NCBI RefSeq assembly: GCF_903819435.1
Contig: NZ_CAIJDP010000046.1
Coordinates: forward strand, 43,781-107,780
DNA length: 64,000 bases
From: Flavobacterium salmonis
GTDB taxonomy: Bacteria; Bacteroidota; Bacteroidia; Flavobacteriales; Flavobacteriaceae
Reading direction: 5' to 3'
Below are positions 16,968 through 25,990 of the stretch, piece by piece; the first letter of the stretch is position 1, and the number at the start of each line of letters is the position of its first letter. Below the pieces are notes generated by a model, which saw nothing but the letters and a program-made list of their open reading frames with translations, did no database searches and was not told the DNA's origin. A program made the position numbers and the translations under genes.

Positions 16968-18116
16968 ATGAAACTCAAACACATAACCATCGCTTTTTTT
17001 GGACTGCTACTTTTGGGAAGCTGTAAATCTGCTTTGGAAAAAAAGACCTGGAAAGAAGGAATTTTGGTAGATGAATTCATTTACGACAAAGCGCCTTATC
17101 CTTCCTGCCACTCTGTAACGATTGTGGAAGCAACAAATGGAGATTTGGTTTCGGCCTGGTTTGGAGGATCACACGAAAGACATCCCGATGTTTGTATTTA
17201 TTCGGCTATAAAACCAAAAGGAAGCGACAAATGGGGTGAACCCATTAAGGTTGCAGATGGTGTGATGAAAGATGGAACTAGATTTCCGACCTGGAATCCT
17301 GTTTTATACCAAATTCCGGGTGGCGATTTGATGCTGTTTTATAAAATAGGACCAAAACCATCTGAGTGGTGGGGCGTTTACAGAACTTCTTCTGACGGAG
17401 GAAAAACCTGGTCTGATAAAATTGATATGCCGAGTAAAGATTTTCTGGGACCCATCAAAAACAAACCGGTTTTATTGAGTAACGGAACATTATTGCTTCC
17501 TTCAAGTACCGAAGGAAATGGCTGGCATTTGCGTATGGAATCCACTCCGGACTTCGGAAAAACCTGGGTGATGGGCGATACAATTTCAAGAGAAAAACAA
17601 AAAATCAACGCTATTCAGCCAAGTATTTTGTTTCATAAAAACGGAAGCATTCAGGCAATTGGAAGAACGAAAAACAGGGCTATTTTCAGCACTTTTTCTA
17701 AAGACAACGGAAAAACCTGGTCGGATATTCAGTTGATAGATTTGCCAAATAACAACTCCGGAACCGATGCCGTAACGCTTAAAAACGGAAAACACTTATT
17801 AGTTTACAACCACGTTTTGCCTCCGGGAAAAGAAGCTAAAGGACCTAGAACACCTTTAAATCTTTCTATTTCTGATGACGGAATCAACTGGAAAGCGACG
17901 TTAGTTTTAGAAGATTCAAAAATCAGCCAATATTCGTATCCATCCATCATTCAAAGTTCAGACGGAATGGTACATATCGTTTATACATGGAGAAGAGAGA
18001 AACTGAAATACGTAAAAATTGATCCAAGTAAATTGAAAGCAATTCCAATCAAAAATGGAATCTGGCCAGGACAAGAAGGAGTTGAAGTGAAAGCTGTTAA
18101 AGCAGAAGAGGAGTAA
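16968..18116 (+). CDS. Sialidase-fold (BNR repeat) lipoprotein hydrolase
   Basis: Predicted lipoprotein of 382 residues (lipobox LLGSC, Cys19). Four Asp-box turns are visible: SSDGGKTWSD, STPDFGKTWVM, SKDNGKTWSD and SISDDGINWKA, one per propeller blade. The N-terminal SAWFGGSHERHPDV is typical of a group of bacterial BNR proteins that are not proven sialidases. In plant-glycan loci such propellers may hydrolyse rhamnose or keto-sugar-acid linkages. It lies 224 bp after the BRO-N gene; that gap holds only an AT-rich leader with a small TGTTG/CAACA hairpin. The following isomerase-like gene starts 53 bp downstream. Confidence 0.8.
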   Translation: MKLKHITIAFFGLLLLGSCKSALEKKTWKEGILVDEFIYDKAPYPSCHSVTIVEATNGDLVSAWFGGSHERHPDVCIYSAIKPKGSDKWGEPIKVADGVMKDGTRFPTWNPVLYQIPGGDLMLFYKIGPKPSEWWGVYRTSSDGGKTWSDKIDMPSKDFLGPIKNKPVLLSNGTLLLPSSTEGNGWHLRMESTPDFGKTWVMGDTISREKQKINAIQPSILFHKNGSIQAIGRTKNRAIFSTFSKDNGKTWSDIQLIDLPNNNSGTDAVTLKNGKHLLVYNHVLPPGKEAKGPRTPLNLSISDDGINWKATLVLEDSKISQYSYPSIIQSSDGMVHIVYTWRREKLKYVKIDPSKLKAIPIKNGIWPGQEGVEVKAVKAEEE

Positions 18117-18169
18117 AAATTAATTACGAATTACGAATTGAAAATTACGATTTGTAGCAAAAATAGAAT

Positions 18170-19063
18170 ATGAAAAATAGTAGTTTCATTAAAACTATCG
18201 CTGTAGTTCTGACAATTGTTTTGGCAGGAACATTCAACAGCGAAGTTTCAGCTCAATCATCAAAAAAGCAAAAATATAAAGTGGCCGTTTGCGACTGGAT
18301 GATTTTAAAAAGACAAAAACTCGGTGCCTTTGGTTTGGCAAGCGAAATAAAAGCAGACGGAATCGAACTCGATATGGGTGGTTTGGGAAAAAGACCCACA
18401 TTCGACAGCAAATTAGGCGATCCGATTGAAAGACAAAAGTTTCTGGATAAATCCAAAGAAACAGGAGTCGGAATCAGTTCGATTGCAATGTCCGGATTTT
18501 ACGCACAATCCTTTGCCAAAAGAGATTCGATTACCTTGATGATTAACGATTGTGTGGCTACAATGAAAAATATGAAAGTAAAAGTCGCTTATTTGCCTTT
18601 GGGTACAGAAAGCGATCTGACTAAAAATCCGGAACTACGCCCGATAATTATCGAAAGACTGAAATGGGCAGGCAAACAAGTCGGAAAAATTGGAGGAGTA
18701 ATCGCCATCGAAACTTCACTAAACGCTACCGAAGAGAAAAAACTGTTGGAAGAAATTGGCTGTAAACACATCAAAAGCTCTTTCAATTTTGCGAATGCCG
18801 TGGATAACGGAAGAGACATCGCAACAGAATTAAAGATTTTAGGTAAAAAGCATCTGGCACAAATTCACGCTTCGACAACAGATAGCGTTTGGCTGGAAAA
18901 CGATAAAAATGTCGATATGCCTAAAATCAAAAAAGTACTGGACGAAATGAAATGGAGTGGCTGGTTAATCGTAGAACGTTCCCGTGATGTAACGCAGGTT
19001 CATAATTTAAAAGCGAATTACGGAGCCAACGTTGCTTATTTGAAGAAAATTTTTCAGAATTAA
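18170..19063 (+). CDS. Exported sugar-phosphate isomerase/epimerase-fold protein
   Basis: Xylose-isomerase-like TIM barrel, 297 residues, carrying a signal peptide to about residue 29 (SEVSAQ), so it works outside the cytoplasm on free rather than phosphorylated sugars. Possible metal ligands lie at the usual strand ends: Glu181 (AIETS), His233 (AQIHAS) and Glu269 (IVERS). The strand that normally gives an Asp or Asn reads SSFNFAN at 203-209. Exported members often sit in Bacteroidota glycan loci; some relatives are linked to 3-keto-glycoside processing, which would fit an oxidised sugar intermediate. Substrate unknown. Confidence 0.78.
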   Translation: MKNSSFIKTIAVVLTIVLAGTFNSEVSAQSSKKQKYKVAVCDWMILKRQKLGAFGLASEIKADGIELDMGGLGKRPTFDSKLGDPIERQKFLDKSKETGVGISSIAMSGFYAQSFAKRDSITLMINDCVATMKNMKVKVAYLPLGTESDLTKNPELRPIIIERLKWAGKQVGKIGGVIAIETSLNATEEKKLLEEIGCKHIKSSFNFANAVDNGRDIATELKILGKKHLAQIHASTTDSVWLENDKNVDMPKIKKVLDEMKWSGWLIVERSRDVTQVHNLKANYGANVAYLKKIFQN

Positions 19064-19078
19064 TATCGGAATCAAACA

Positions 19079-19109
19079 GACCCGACAGGTTTCAAAAACC
19101 TGTCAGGTT
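19079..19109. repeat. Short palindromic hairpin, family A copy 4
   Basis: GACAGGTTT and its complement around CAA, extended by CC/GG pairs at the base, located in the 66-bp gap between the isomerase-like gene and the 937-residue hydrolase gene. Probable attenuator or terminator. Confidence 0.65.
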
Positions 19110-19129
19110 TAAGAATAAATCACAATACA

Positions 19130-21943
19130 ATGAAATATCTAAGCTTACTTTTTTTAGGATTAATTACTGCTTTTGCATCAGCGCAAAATATCACCATCGT
19201 TCGTGATGCAAATGCACCAAGAGCAGAATTTGGAGCCCAAAAACTATCAGAAACCGCAACAGCGAAAGGATTCAAAATAACTTTCGCAGACAAAACTCCT
19301 AAAAAGTCAAAAGATAAAGTAATCGTAATTGGCGAAAAAGGAACCGATTTTTGGAAACAAAATTCTAAAACTGCTAAAATCGATGACAGCCAATTAACCA
19401 AAAAAGAAGGCTTTCAAATCCGCACGCAAAAAAACATCATTTTCATTGAAGGAACAGATGCAACCGGAGCTTTGTACGGCGCTTTGGAATTGGCAGACCG
19501 AATCAAAACTTCAGGTGAAATTCCATCCGAAATCAATATCGAGGACAGTCCCGAAATGGTCTTGCGAGGATCTTGTATCGGAGTGCAAAAACCGGTTTAT
19601 CTTCCCGGAAGAGACGTTTACGAATATCCATACACTCCCGAATCTTTCCCTTGGTTTTACGACAAAAAACTGTGGACAAAATACCTGGATATGATGGTCG
19701 ACAACCGACTGAATTCCCTGTATTTATGGAACGGACATCCGTTTGCTTCGTTGGTAAAACTAAAAGACTATCCGTTCGCACTGGAAGTAAGCGAAGAAGA
19801 TTTCAAAAAGAACGAAGAAATTTATAACTACCTAACTGTAGAAGCCAACAAAAGGGGAATCTGGGTGATTCAGATGTTCTATAATATCATTGTTTCCAAA
19901 CCTTTTGCAGAGCATTACAACATTAAAACACAAGATCGTTCACGCCCAATCACGCCTGAAATCGCTGATTACACTAAAAAATCAATCACCGCTTTTATCG
20001 AAAAATATCCAAATGTAGGATTGTTGGTTTGTTTGGGTGAAGCCATTAATACGGTTGAAGATGACGTAGAATGGTTTACCAAAACGATTATTCCGGGCGT
20101 TCAGGACGGACTGAAAGCTTTAGGAAAAACAGATGAACCGCCAATTATCCTTCGTGCGCACGATACGGATGCACCGTTGGTAATGGAGAAATCGCTTCCG
20201 TTGTATAAAAATTTATACACGATGCACAAGTACAATGGCGAGTCCCTGACCACTTACACGCCAGGCGGACCTTGGGGAGAAATTCATAAAAAGTTAAGTT
20301 CGCTAAATTCGGTTCACATTTCAAACGTACATATTTTGGCGAATCTGGAGCCTTTCCGTTACGGATCTCCTGATTTTATCCAGAAAACTGTTCAGGCAAT
20401 GCACACCATACACGGAGCCAATGCGCTTCATTTGTACCCGCAGGCTTCCTATTGGGATTGGCCTTACACGGCTGATAAAACAAAAACTGGTGAACGATTG
20501 CTCGAAATGGATCGCGACTGGATTTGGTACAAAGCCTGGGCAAGGTATGCCTGGAATAGTAAAAGAGACAGAAACGAAGAAATTAAATATTGGAGTGAAG
20601 ATTTAGCTGCTAAATACGGAACTGATGTAGAAGCAGCAAATAACATCCAAAAAGCCTACGATGAGTCGGGAGAAATTGCTCCAAAAACATTAAGACGTTT
20701 CGGAATCACCGAAGGAAATCGTCAGACTTTATTATTGGGAATGTTCGAAAGTCAATTGGTAAATCCAGCCAAATGGCGCGTATATCCGGGCTTCCACGAA
20801 TCTTGCGGACCTGTTGGCGAATTGCTTTTGGAATACGCCAAAAAAGAGTGGAACAAAGAACCTCACGTTGGGGAATTGCCAACGCAAATCATCGCCGAAA
20901 TCACGCAACACGGAAAATTAGCCGTTGAAGCCATCGATAAAGCCGAGTCAAAAGTAACGAAAGACAAGGAAGAATTCCTGCGCCTTAAAAACGATATGCA
21001 CGCTTACAAAGCCTTCGCCGATTTCTTTTCGGAGAAAGTGAAAGCCGCGATTTTGGTGTTGCGCTACAGCTATTCCAATGAGATTTCCGATTTGGATAAA
21101 GCCCTTCCGCATCTTGAAGAGAGCATCAAACACTACGAATTATTGGTAAATCTAACCAAAGACCATTATTTGTATGCCAACAGTATGCAGACCGCACAAC
21201 GCCGAATCCCGATTGGCGGAGACGACGGAAACAACAAAACCTGGGCAGAATTATTGCCACATTACGAACGCGAATTAGCGAATTTCAAACGAAATTTAGA
21301 ACTTCTAAAATCGTCAAAAGATGGTAAAATTGTAACTAAAGAAGCCAAGCCTTGGAAAACTGCTGAGGTAACTTTGTTGAGTGAAACCGCCAACAATAAA
21401 TCTTTTTCCGATAAAAATGAAAAGGCGGTTCCTGATAACCAAATTTTAAATAAATCTTCGGAAGAAAGCAAAGGAACTTACGCTGTCAAAAACGGAACAA
21501 AAGTGTATGGAACAACAATTTCAGAACTGACAAAAGTGGCTTCTGAATTGCAAAACTTAAAAGGAATCACCTTCGATGAAACCGCTCAAAACGAAAACGG
21601 AACACACCTGAAATTCAAAAATACCAAAGCCGTAAAATTAGTGGTAGGTTATTTCAATTCCGATCAAAAACGATTTTTATTCCCGCCAAGTCTAGAGACA
21701 GATGCAGCCGGAAATGCCCACGGTCAGGCCGAAGTAATACTGGCAAGCGCGATGAATTTGAAGGAATTGCCACGAATCAACATTCACACCTACACCTTCC
21801 AACCGGGCGAAAACAAACTCGATTTGGGCAAAGGAAGAGTCCTGATTTTGGGCTTCATCGATGCTAATCAAACCATTACGACCCGTGATGTCGGCTACAT
21901 CGACGAAGGCGAAAAAGGTGCGGTAGACTGGTTGTTTTATTAA
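19130..21943 (+). CDS. Exported TIM-barrel glycoside hydrolase, GH67/GH115-like architecture
   Basis: Large exported enzyme of 937 residues; signal peptide ends near residue 19 (AFASAQ). Residues 20-135 form an alpha/beta domain ending GTDATGALYGALELADRI, the non-catalytic N-domain typical of GH20, GH67 and GH115. A TIM barrel follows (about 150-470); Glu304 in LVCLGEA sits at a strand end and is a candidate catalytic residue, as are acids in NTVEDDVEW. A helical domain (about 480-700) with WDWPYTADK before it, and a poorly conserved C-terminal beta domain complete it. An alpha-glucuronidase-like role on uronic-acid side chains is the best guess, but I cannot place it in a named family with confidence. 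Confidence 0.65.
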   Translation: MKYLSLLFLGLITAFASAQNITIVRDANAPRAEFGAQKLSETATAKGFKITFADKTPKKSKDKVIVIGEKGTDFWKQNSKTAKIDDSQLTKKEGFQIRTQKNIIFIEGTDATGALYGALELADRIKTSGEIPSEINIEDSPEMVLRGSCIGVQKPVYLPGRDVYEYPYTPESFPWFYDKKLWTKYLDMMVDNRLNSLYLWNGHPFASLVKLKDYPFALEVSEEDFKKNEEIYNYLTVEANKRGIWVIQMFYNIIVSKPFAEHYNIKTQDRSRPITPEIADYTKKSITAFIEKYPNVGLLVCLGEAINTVEDDVEWFTKTIIPGVQDGLKALGKTDEPPIILRAHDTDAPLVMEKSLPLYKNLYTMHKYNGESLTTYTPGGPWGEIHKKLSSLNSVHISNVHILANLEPFRYGSPDFIQKTVQAMHTIHGANALHLYPQASYWDWPYTADKTKTGERLLEMDRDWIWYKAWARYAWNSKRDRNEEIKYWSEDLAAKYGTDVEAANNIQKAYDESGEIAPKTLRRFGITEGNRQTLLLGMFESQLVNPAKWRVYPGFHESCGPVGELLLEYAKKEWNKEPHVGELPTQIIAEITQHGKLAVEAIDKAESKVTKDKEEFLRLKNDMHAYKAFADFFSEKVKAAILVLRYSYSNEISDLDKALPHLEESIKHYELLVNLTKDHYLYANSMQTAQRRIPIGGDDGNNKTWAELLPHYERELANFKRNLELLKSSKDGKIVTKEAKPWKTAEVTLLSETANNKSFSDKNEKAVPDNQILNKSSEESKGTYAVKNGTKVYGTTISELTKVASELQNLKGITFDETAQNENGTHLKFKNTKAVKLVVGYFNSDQKRFLFPPSLETDAAGNAHGQAEVILASAMNLKELPRINIHTYTFQPGENKLDLGKGRVLILGFIDANQTITTRDVGYIDEGEKGAVDWLFY

Positions 21944-21950
21944 GATAATT

Positions 21951-22060
21951 GGGGCGTGACCCTCCGTAAAAACTACGGGTCGGGCTGTACGTTCCCGCTT
22001 TTTTTTGAGGCGAAGAAAAATCGCCTCAAAAAAAGAGCTCCACTGCCATCCCTCACGCGA
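21951..22060 (+). repeat. Extragenic palindromic element, family C copy 3
   Basis: GGGCGTGACCCTCCG at the left, GGGTCGGGCTGT core, a perfect inner stem TTTTTTTGAGGCGA with its complement, and CCATCCCTCACGCG at the right. The 360-bp intergenic region 21944-22303 consists of this element, a partial B-like stretch, B copy 3 and one arm of repeat D. Confidence 0.8.
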
Positions 22061-22069
22061 ACAAACGAG

Positions 22070-22098
22070 TCATTGCGAGGAACGAAGCAATCACATCA
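22070..22098. repeat. Partial family-B-like element
   Basis: CATTGCGAGGAACGAAGCAATC resembles one arm of family B with CATTGC in place of CATTCC; it carries its own GATTGC complement. Probably a decayed or variant copy next to the full one. Confidence 0.55.
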
Positions 22099-22136
22099 CG
22101 AGAGGATTTCAGGTTACGATAATATAAAACACAATC

Positions 22137-22243
22137 TTGTCATCCCGAGGAACGAGGGATCTCCGCAAGATGCTCTACAAAGATTGGCAACATTTCTTTG
22201 CGGAGTTACTAATGGAGATTTCTCCTTCGTCGAAATGACAAAA
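22137..22243. repeat. Large palindromic element, family B copy 3 (diverged)
   Basis: Begins TTGTCATCCCGAGGAACGAG, shares the inner TCTACAAAGATTGGCAA and CGGAGTTACT stretches with the copies at 10522 and 25856, and ends CGTCGAAATGACAAAA. The arms have drifted and no longer pair fully. Confidence 0.7.
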
Positions 22244-22274
22244 TAATGAGCATAAAAGACCAGAACTTAAATAA

Positions 22275-22299
22275 CCTTATATAACTTATATGGTTTAAA
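22275..22299 (+). repeat. 25-bp inverted repeat D, left arm
   Basis: A 25-nt sequence starting CCTTATATAACTTATATGG whose exact reverse complement lies at 25806-25830, just past the end of the GH2 gene. It ends four bases before the ATG at 22304. A related unit with both arms occurs at 39844-39925. Confidence 0.85.
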
Positions 22300-22303
22300 A
22301 CAT

Positions 22304-25300
22304 ATGAAGAAAATAGTTTTTTTTATTTTTTATTTTTTTGTAGGTGCTTGCTTTGTATGGAGTCAAAGTAGCAAGGAACCGGCGAAGTTTCGTAAAGAAG
22401 TTTCGCTGAACTCCTCTTGGGAAACCATAGTTCTGGACAAGCTTCCGGAGCAGGAAGAAACCTTCGTACAAAATCCAAAAGTAGATGCGCAATGGCAAAA
22501 AGTAAACGTACCCCACAACTGGGATCAGTATTACGGATTCCGAAGAACCAAACACGGTAATTTACACGGAACTGCCTGGTATCACAAAACATTACAACTT
22601 GACAAAAAAGATATTTCAAAAAGACTTTTCCTCTTTTTCGAAGGTGTAAGTTCGTACGCCACCGTTTGGGTAAATGGTAAAAAAGTCGGCGAACACAAAG
22701 GCGGAAGAACCACTTTTACAGTCGATATTACAAAAGCCATTTCTTTCGAAAATACAAATAATATCATCGTCAAAGCCTCGCATCCATCTTTCATTGCCGA
22801 TTTGCCTTGGGTTTGTGGCGGATGTTCCGGAGAGTGGGGATTCTCAGAAGGCTCACAGCCAATGGGTATTTTCAGACCCGTAACTTTGGTCGTTACCGAC
22901 GAAGTTCGCATAGAACCTTTTGGTGTTCATATTTGGAATGATAAAGCAACTTCCAAAGAAAAAGCAATCCTGAACATTACTACCGAAATCAAAAACTACG
23001 GAACTTCAAACAGAAGCCTAACCATCGAAAACACCCTTTTTGATAAAAGCGGAAAGAAAGTAGTTAGCGTAAAAAGTGATATCAAAAACACTTCAGTAGA
23101 AACAAAACAAATAGCACAAACACTTCCGGAAATTGCAAATCCAAAATTATGGTCGCCAGCCCAACCATATTTATATGAATTAGTCACTACAATTTCGGAA
23201 AACGGAAAGAAAATTGACGAATTAAAAACACCTTACGGAATCCGTTGGGTAAGCTGGCCAGTTAGTAGAGATGGAAAAGACAATCGTTTTTACATCAACG
23301 ACGAACCATTGTTCATCAACGGAACCTGCGAATACGAACACTTAATAGGAAACAGCCATTCGTTTTCTGATGAGCAAATTCATTCGAGAATCGAACAAAT
23401 AAAAGCGGGAGGTTTCAATGCTTTTCGAGAAGCACATCAGCCTCATAATTTAAAATATCAGGAAGAACTAGACGAAAACGGAATCCTGTTTTGGAGTCAG
23501 TTTTCGGCACATATTTGGTACGATACACCCGAATTCAAGGCCAATTTCAAAATCTTATTACGCGAATGGATCAAAGAACGCCGAAACAATGCTTCAGTAA
23601 TAATGTGGGGATTACAAAATGAAAGCACGATTCCAAAAGAATTTGCTAAAGAATGTACCCAAATCATTCGCGAAATGGATCCAATGTCGGCTTCGCAACG
23701 CATCGTAACCACCTGCAACGGTGGCGAAGGAACGGATTGGAATGTCGTGCAAAACTGGTCTGGAACTTATGGTGGCGATCCGTTTAATTATGATGTCGAA
23801 ATGAGCACGCAATTGCTAAACGGCGAATACGGCGCCTGGCGTTCACACGATCTCCATACCGAAGGCGAATTCGACCAAAAAGGAGTTTTAAGCGAAAACC
23901 GTTTTTCCCAACTAATGGAAATCAAAGTCCGTGAAGCCGAATCGGTAAAAGATAAAATAGCTGGGCAATTCAACTGGCTTTTTGCTTCGCACGAAAATCC
24001 GGGACGCGTGCAAAACGGAGAAGGATTTAGAGATATTGACAAGGTTGAACCCGTAAATTACAAAGGACTTTTCAGCATTTGGGGCGAACCTCTGGACGCG
24101 TATTATATGTACCGCGCCAATTATGTTTCGAACAAAACCAATCCAATGGTGTATATCGTTTCGCACACGTGGACAAATCGTTGGGATGCACCGGGAATCA
24201 AAAACGGAATCGATGTTTATTCCAATTGTGATGAGGTTGAACTGTTCAATGATGTTAATAAAACATCACTTGGAAAACTAAAAAATCCGGGATTAGGACA
24301 GCATTTTCAATGGAATAATGTCAATGTTCAATACAATGTTTTGTATGCTGTGGGTTATGTAAACGGAAAAGCGGTTGCGAAAGATTATATCGTTTTGAAC
24401 AATTTGCCAAAAGCGCCAAATTTCAAGGTATTAGAAACCAAAAAAGAAACACTTTTACAGCCTCAGAAAAACTACAATTATATTTACAGGGTCAATAGTG
24501 GCGGTAGTGAAATCACGGATTCTCTCGGCAATTTATGGCAGGCTGATGTTCATAAAAGCGGAGAAAATACCTGGGGTTCTTTGTCTTGGACAGATAATTT
24601 CAAACAATTGCCTGATTTTTATGCCAGTCAAAGAAGCACTTTCGACCCAATTTCGGGAACAAAAGACTGGAAATTATTTCAAAGTTTCAGATACGGAATC
24701 GACAAATTGCGTTACGATTTCCCAGCTCCTGACGGAGAATATCTGGTAGAATTGTATTTCACAGAACCCTGGTACGGAACCGGTGGAGGACTGGATTGCA
24801 AAGGCTGGCGTTTGTTTGACGTAGCGATAAATGACAATGTGGTGTTGAAAGATTTGGATATCTGGAGTGAAGTCGGACACGATTCGGCGCTTAAGAAAGC
24901 CTTCGTTGTAAAAAGTGTAAATGGAAAAATCGTTATCTCTTTCCCTAATGTAAAAGCAAGTCAGGCTATTATTTCAGCAATTGCCATTGCAACCAAAGAT
25001 AAAAATGCAAAAGGAGCTTCGCCTTCGCCACGAAATATTCAGAACGTTGCAAGTAATTCACAAACTAAAATTGGTTCCTGGCTGGATATCAATTCTACAC
25101 AATATTCAGATTCTGATGTGGTTTTTATAAAATTACCTTCTGAATTATTTGCTGCCGATTATTTGCAATTGTCATCTAATTCTAAAGTTTCTGGTTCATT
25201 CACAACCAAAGAAGATTCAGAAATCTATTTGTTTACCCAATCAAAAGATTCTATTTCTGGTTACAAAAAGTTGTCTGAAACAGCTAAAAATTCAGATAAA

Positions 25301-25801
25301 GTGGAATTTTCGGTTTTCCATAAAAAAGTAAAAAAAGGAGAGAAAGTTGGTTTTGAAAATACTACAATCGCAGTTGTTCCAACGTACGATATGGGCGAGA
25401 AAGACGATTCAAGACCGGTTGTACTTTTAGAAGCCGAGACCGCCAAAACAAACGGAACCGGAATCGAAAAAGGGAATTTCAAAAAAGCGGATTATATTGA
25501 ATTCAAGGAAAAAACAAACAACAGCATTCAGTTTGAAGTCAAACCGGGCGTTGCGGGAATTTACCTGATGCGTTTCCGATTTATGAACCGAAACGAAACT
25601 CCGTTAAAAGTCAAATTCAAAATGGAAGACGCCTACGGAATCCTGATGCGAAATGATACGATTGAGTTTCCTTCAGCAACAGAAAAATGGAAGATATTGA
25701 ATACAACTTCCGGCGGTTATATTAATGCCGGGACCTATAAAATCACAATAGAATCAGAGGATATGAAAGGTTTGCTTTTGGATTCTTTTGAGTTTCAGTA
25801 A
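22304..25801 (+). CDS. GH2 glycosidase with malectin and C-terminal carbohydrate-binding modules
   Basis: Exported retaining beta-glycosidase of 1165 residues (signal peptide to about residue 20, CFVWSQ). GH2 order: sugar-binding domain (VPHNWDQYYGFRR, WYHKTL), Ig-like domain, TIM barrel. Acid/base Glu440 is in WGLQNES and nucleophile Glu508 in LNGEYGAW. After a DUF4982-type domain (CDEVELFNDV), residues about 725-900 form a malectin-like domain (YRVNSGG ... GEYLVELYFTEPW), and the last 120 residues (LLEAETAKT to the end) look like a CBM6/35-type module. Beta-galactosidase or beta-glucuronidase are the main options. The gene alone is bracketed by a perfect 25-bp inverted repeat. Confidence 0.9.
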   Translation: MKKIVFFIFYFFVGACFVWSQSSKEPAKFRKEVSLNSSWETIVLDKLPEQEETFVQNPKVDAQWQKVNVPHNWDQYYGFRRTKHGNLHGTAWYHKTLQLDKKDISKRLFLFFEGVSSYATVWVNGKKVGEHKGGRTTFTVDITKAISFENTNNIIVKASHPSFIADLPWVCGGCSGEWGFSEGSQPMGIFRPVTLVVTDEVRIEPFGVHIWNDKATSKEKAILNITTEIKNYGTSNRSLTIENTLFDKSGKKVVSVKSDIKNTSVETKQIAQTLPEIANPKLWSPAQPYLYELVTTISENGKKIDELKTPYGIRWVSWPVSRDGKDNRFYINDEPLFINGTCEYEHLIGNSHSFSDEQIHSRIEQIKAGGFNAFREAHQPHNLKYQEELDENGILFWSQFSAHIWYDTPEFKANFKILLREWIKERRNNASVIMWGLQNESTIPKEFAKECTQIIREMDPMSASQRIVTTCNGGEGTDWNVVQNWSGTYGGDPFNYDVEMSTQLLNGEYGAWRSHDLHTEGEFDQKGVLSENRFSQLMEIKVREAESVKDKIAGQFNWLFASHENPGRVQNGEGFRDIDKVEPVNYKGLFSIWGEPLDAYYMYRANYVSNKTNPMVYIVSHTWTNRWDAPGIKNGIDVYSNCDEVELFNDVNKTSLGKLKNPGLGQHFQWNNVNVQYNVLYAVGYVNGKAVAKDYIVLNNLPKAPNFKVLETKKETLLQPQKNYNYIYRVNSGGSEITDSLGNLWQADVHKSGENTWGSLSWTDNFKQLPDFYASQRSTFDPISGTKDWKLFQSFRYGIDKLRYDFPAPDGEYLVELYFTEPWYGTGGGLDCKGWRLFDVAINDNVVLKDLDIWSEVGHDSALKKAFVVKSVNGKIVISFPNVKASQAIISAIAIATKDKNAKGASPSPRNIQNVASNSQTKIGSWLDINSTQYSDSDVVFIKLPSELFAADYLQLSSNSKVSGSFTTKEDSEIYLFTQSKDSISGYKKLSETAKNSDKVEFSVFHKKVKKGEKVGFENTTIAVVPTYDMGEKDDSRPVVLLEAETAKTNGTGIEKGNFKKADYIEFKEKTNNSIQFEVKPGVAGIYLMRFRFMNRNETPLKVKFKMEDAYGILMRNDTIEFPSATEKWKILNTTSGGYINAGTYKITIESEDMKGLLLDSFEFQ

Positions 25802-25805
25802 ATAA

Positions 25806-25830
25806 TTTAAACCATATAAGTTATATAAGG
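25806..25830 (-). repeat. 25-bp inverted repeat D, right arm
   Basis: Exact reverse complement of 22275-22299, starting five bases after the GH2 stop codon. It is followed by TCATTTTAAG, as in the related element at 39862. Confidence 0.85.
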
Positions 25831-25855
25831 TCATTTTAAGTTTGATTTTGCGTTG

Positions 25856-25960
25856 TTTTGTCATTCCGACGAAGGAGGAATCTTCGTTGCAAGATCGACA
25901 AAGATCGACTTTGATTGTGGAGTTACTTGCGGAGATTCCTCCTTCGTCGGAATGACAAAC
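25856..25960. repeat. Large palindromic element, family B copy 2
   Basis: Arms TTTTGTCATTCCGACGAAGG and the complement ending GGAATGACAAAC. Compared with copy 1 both arms carry matching changes (GACGAAGGAGG versus GAGGAACGAGG), so pairing is preserved. It ends 30 bp before the next GH2 start. Confidence 0.82.
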
Positions 25961-25990
25961 TGGTCGTAATTGGATTATAATAATAAGTTT

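Noticed and set aside
21956..22246. 96-codon plus-strand frame
   Set aside because: Runs through palindromic repeats C3 and B3, so it reflects repeat DNA rather than a gene.
22275..25830. Classical composite transposon around the GH2 gene
   Set aside because: No transposase or target duplication is visible; the inverted repeat is recorded as an open finding instead.
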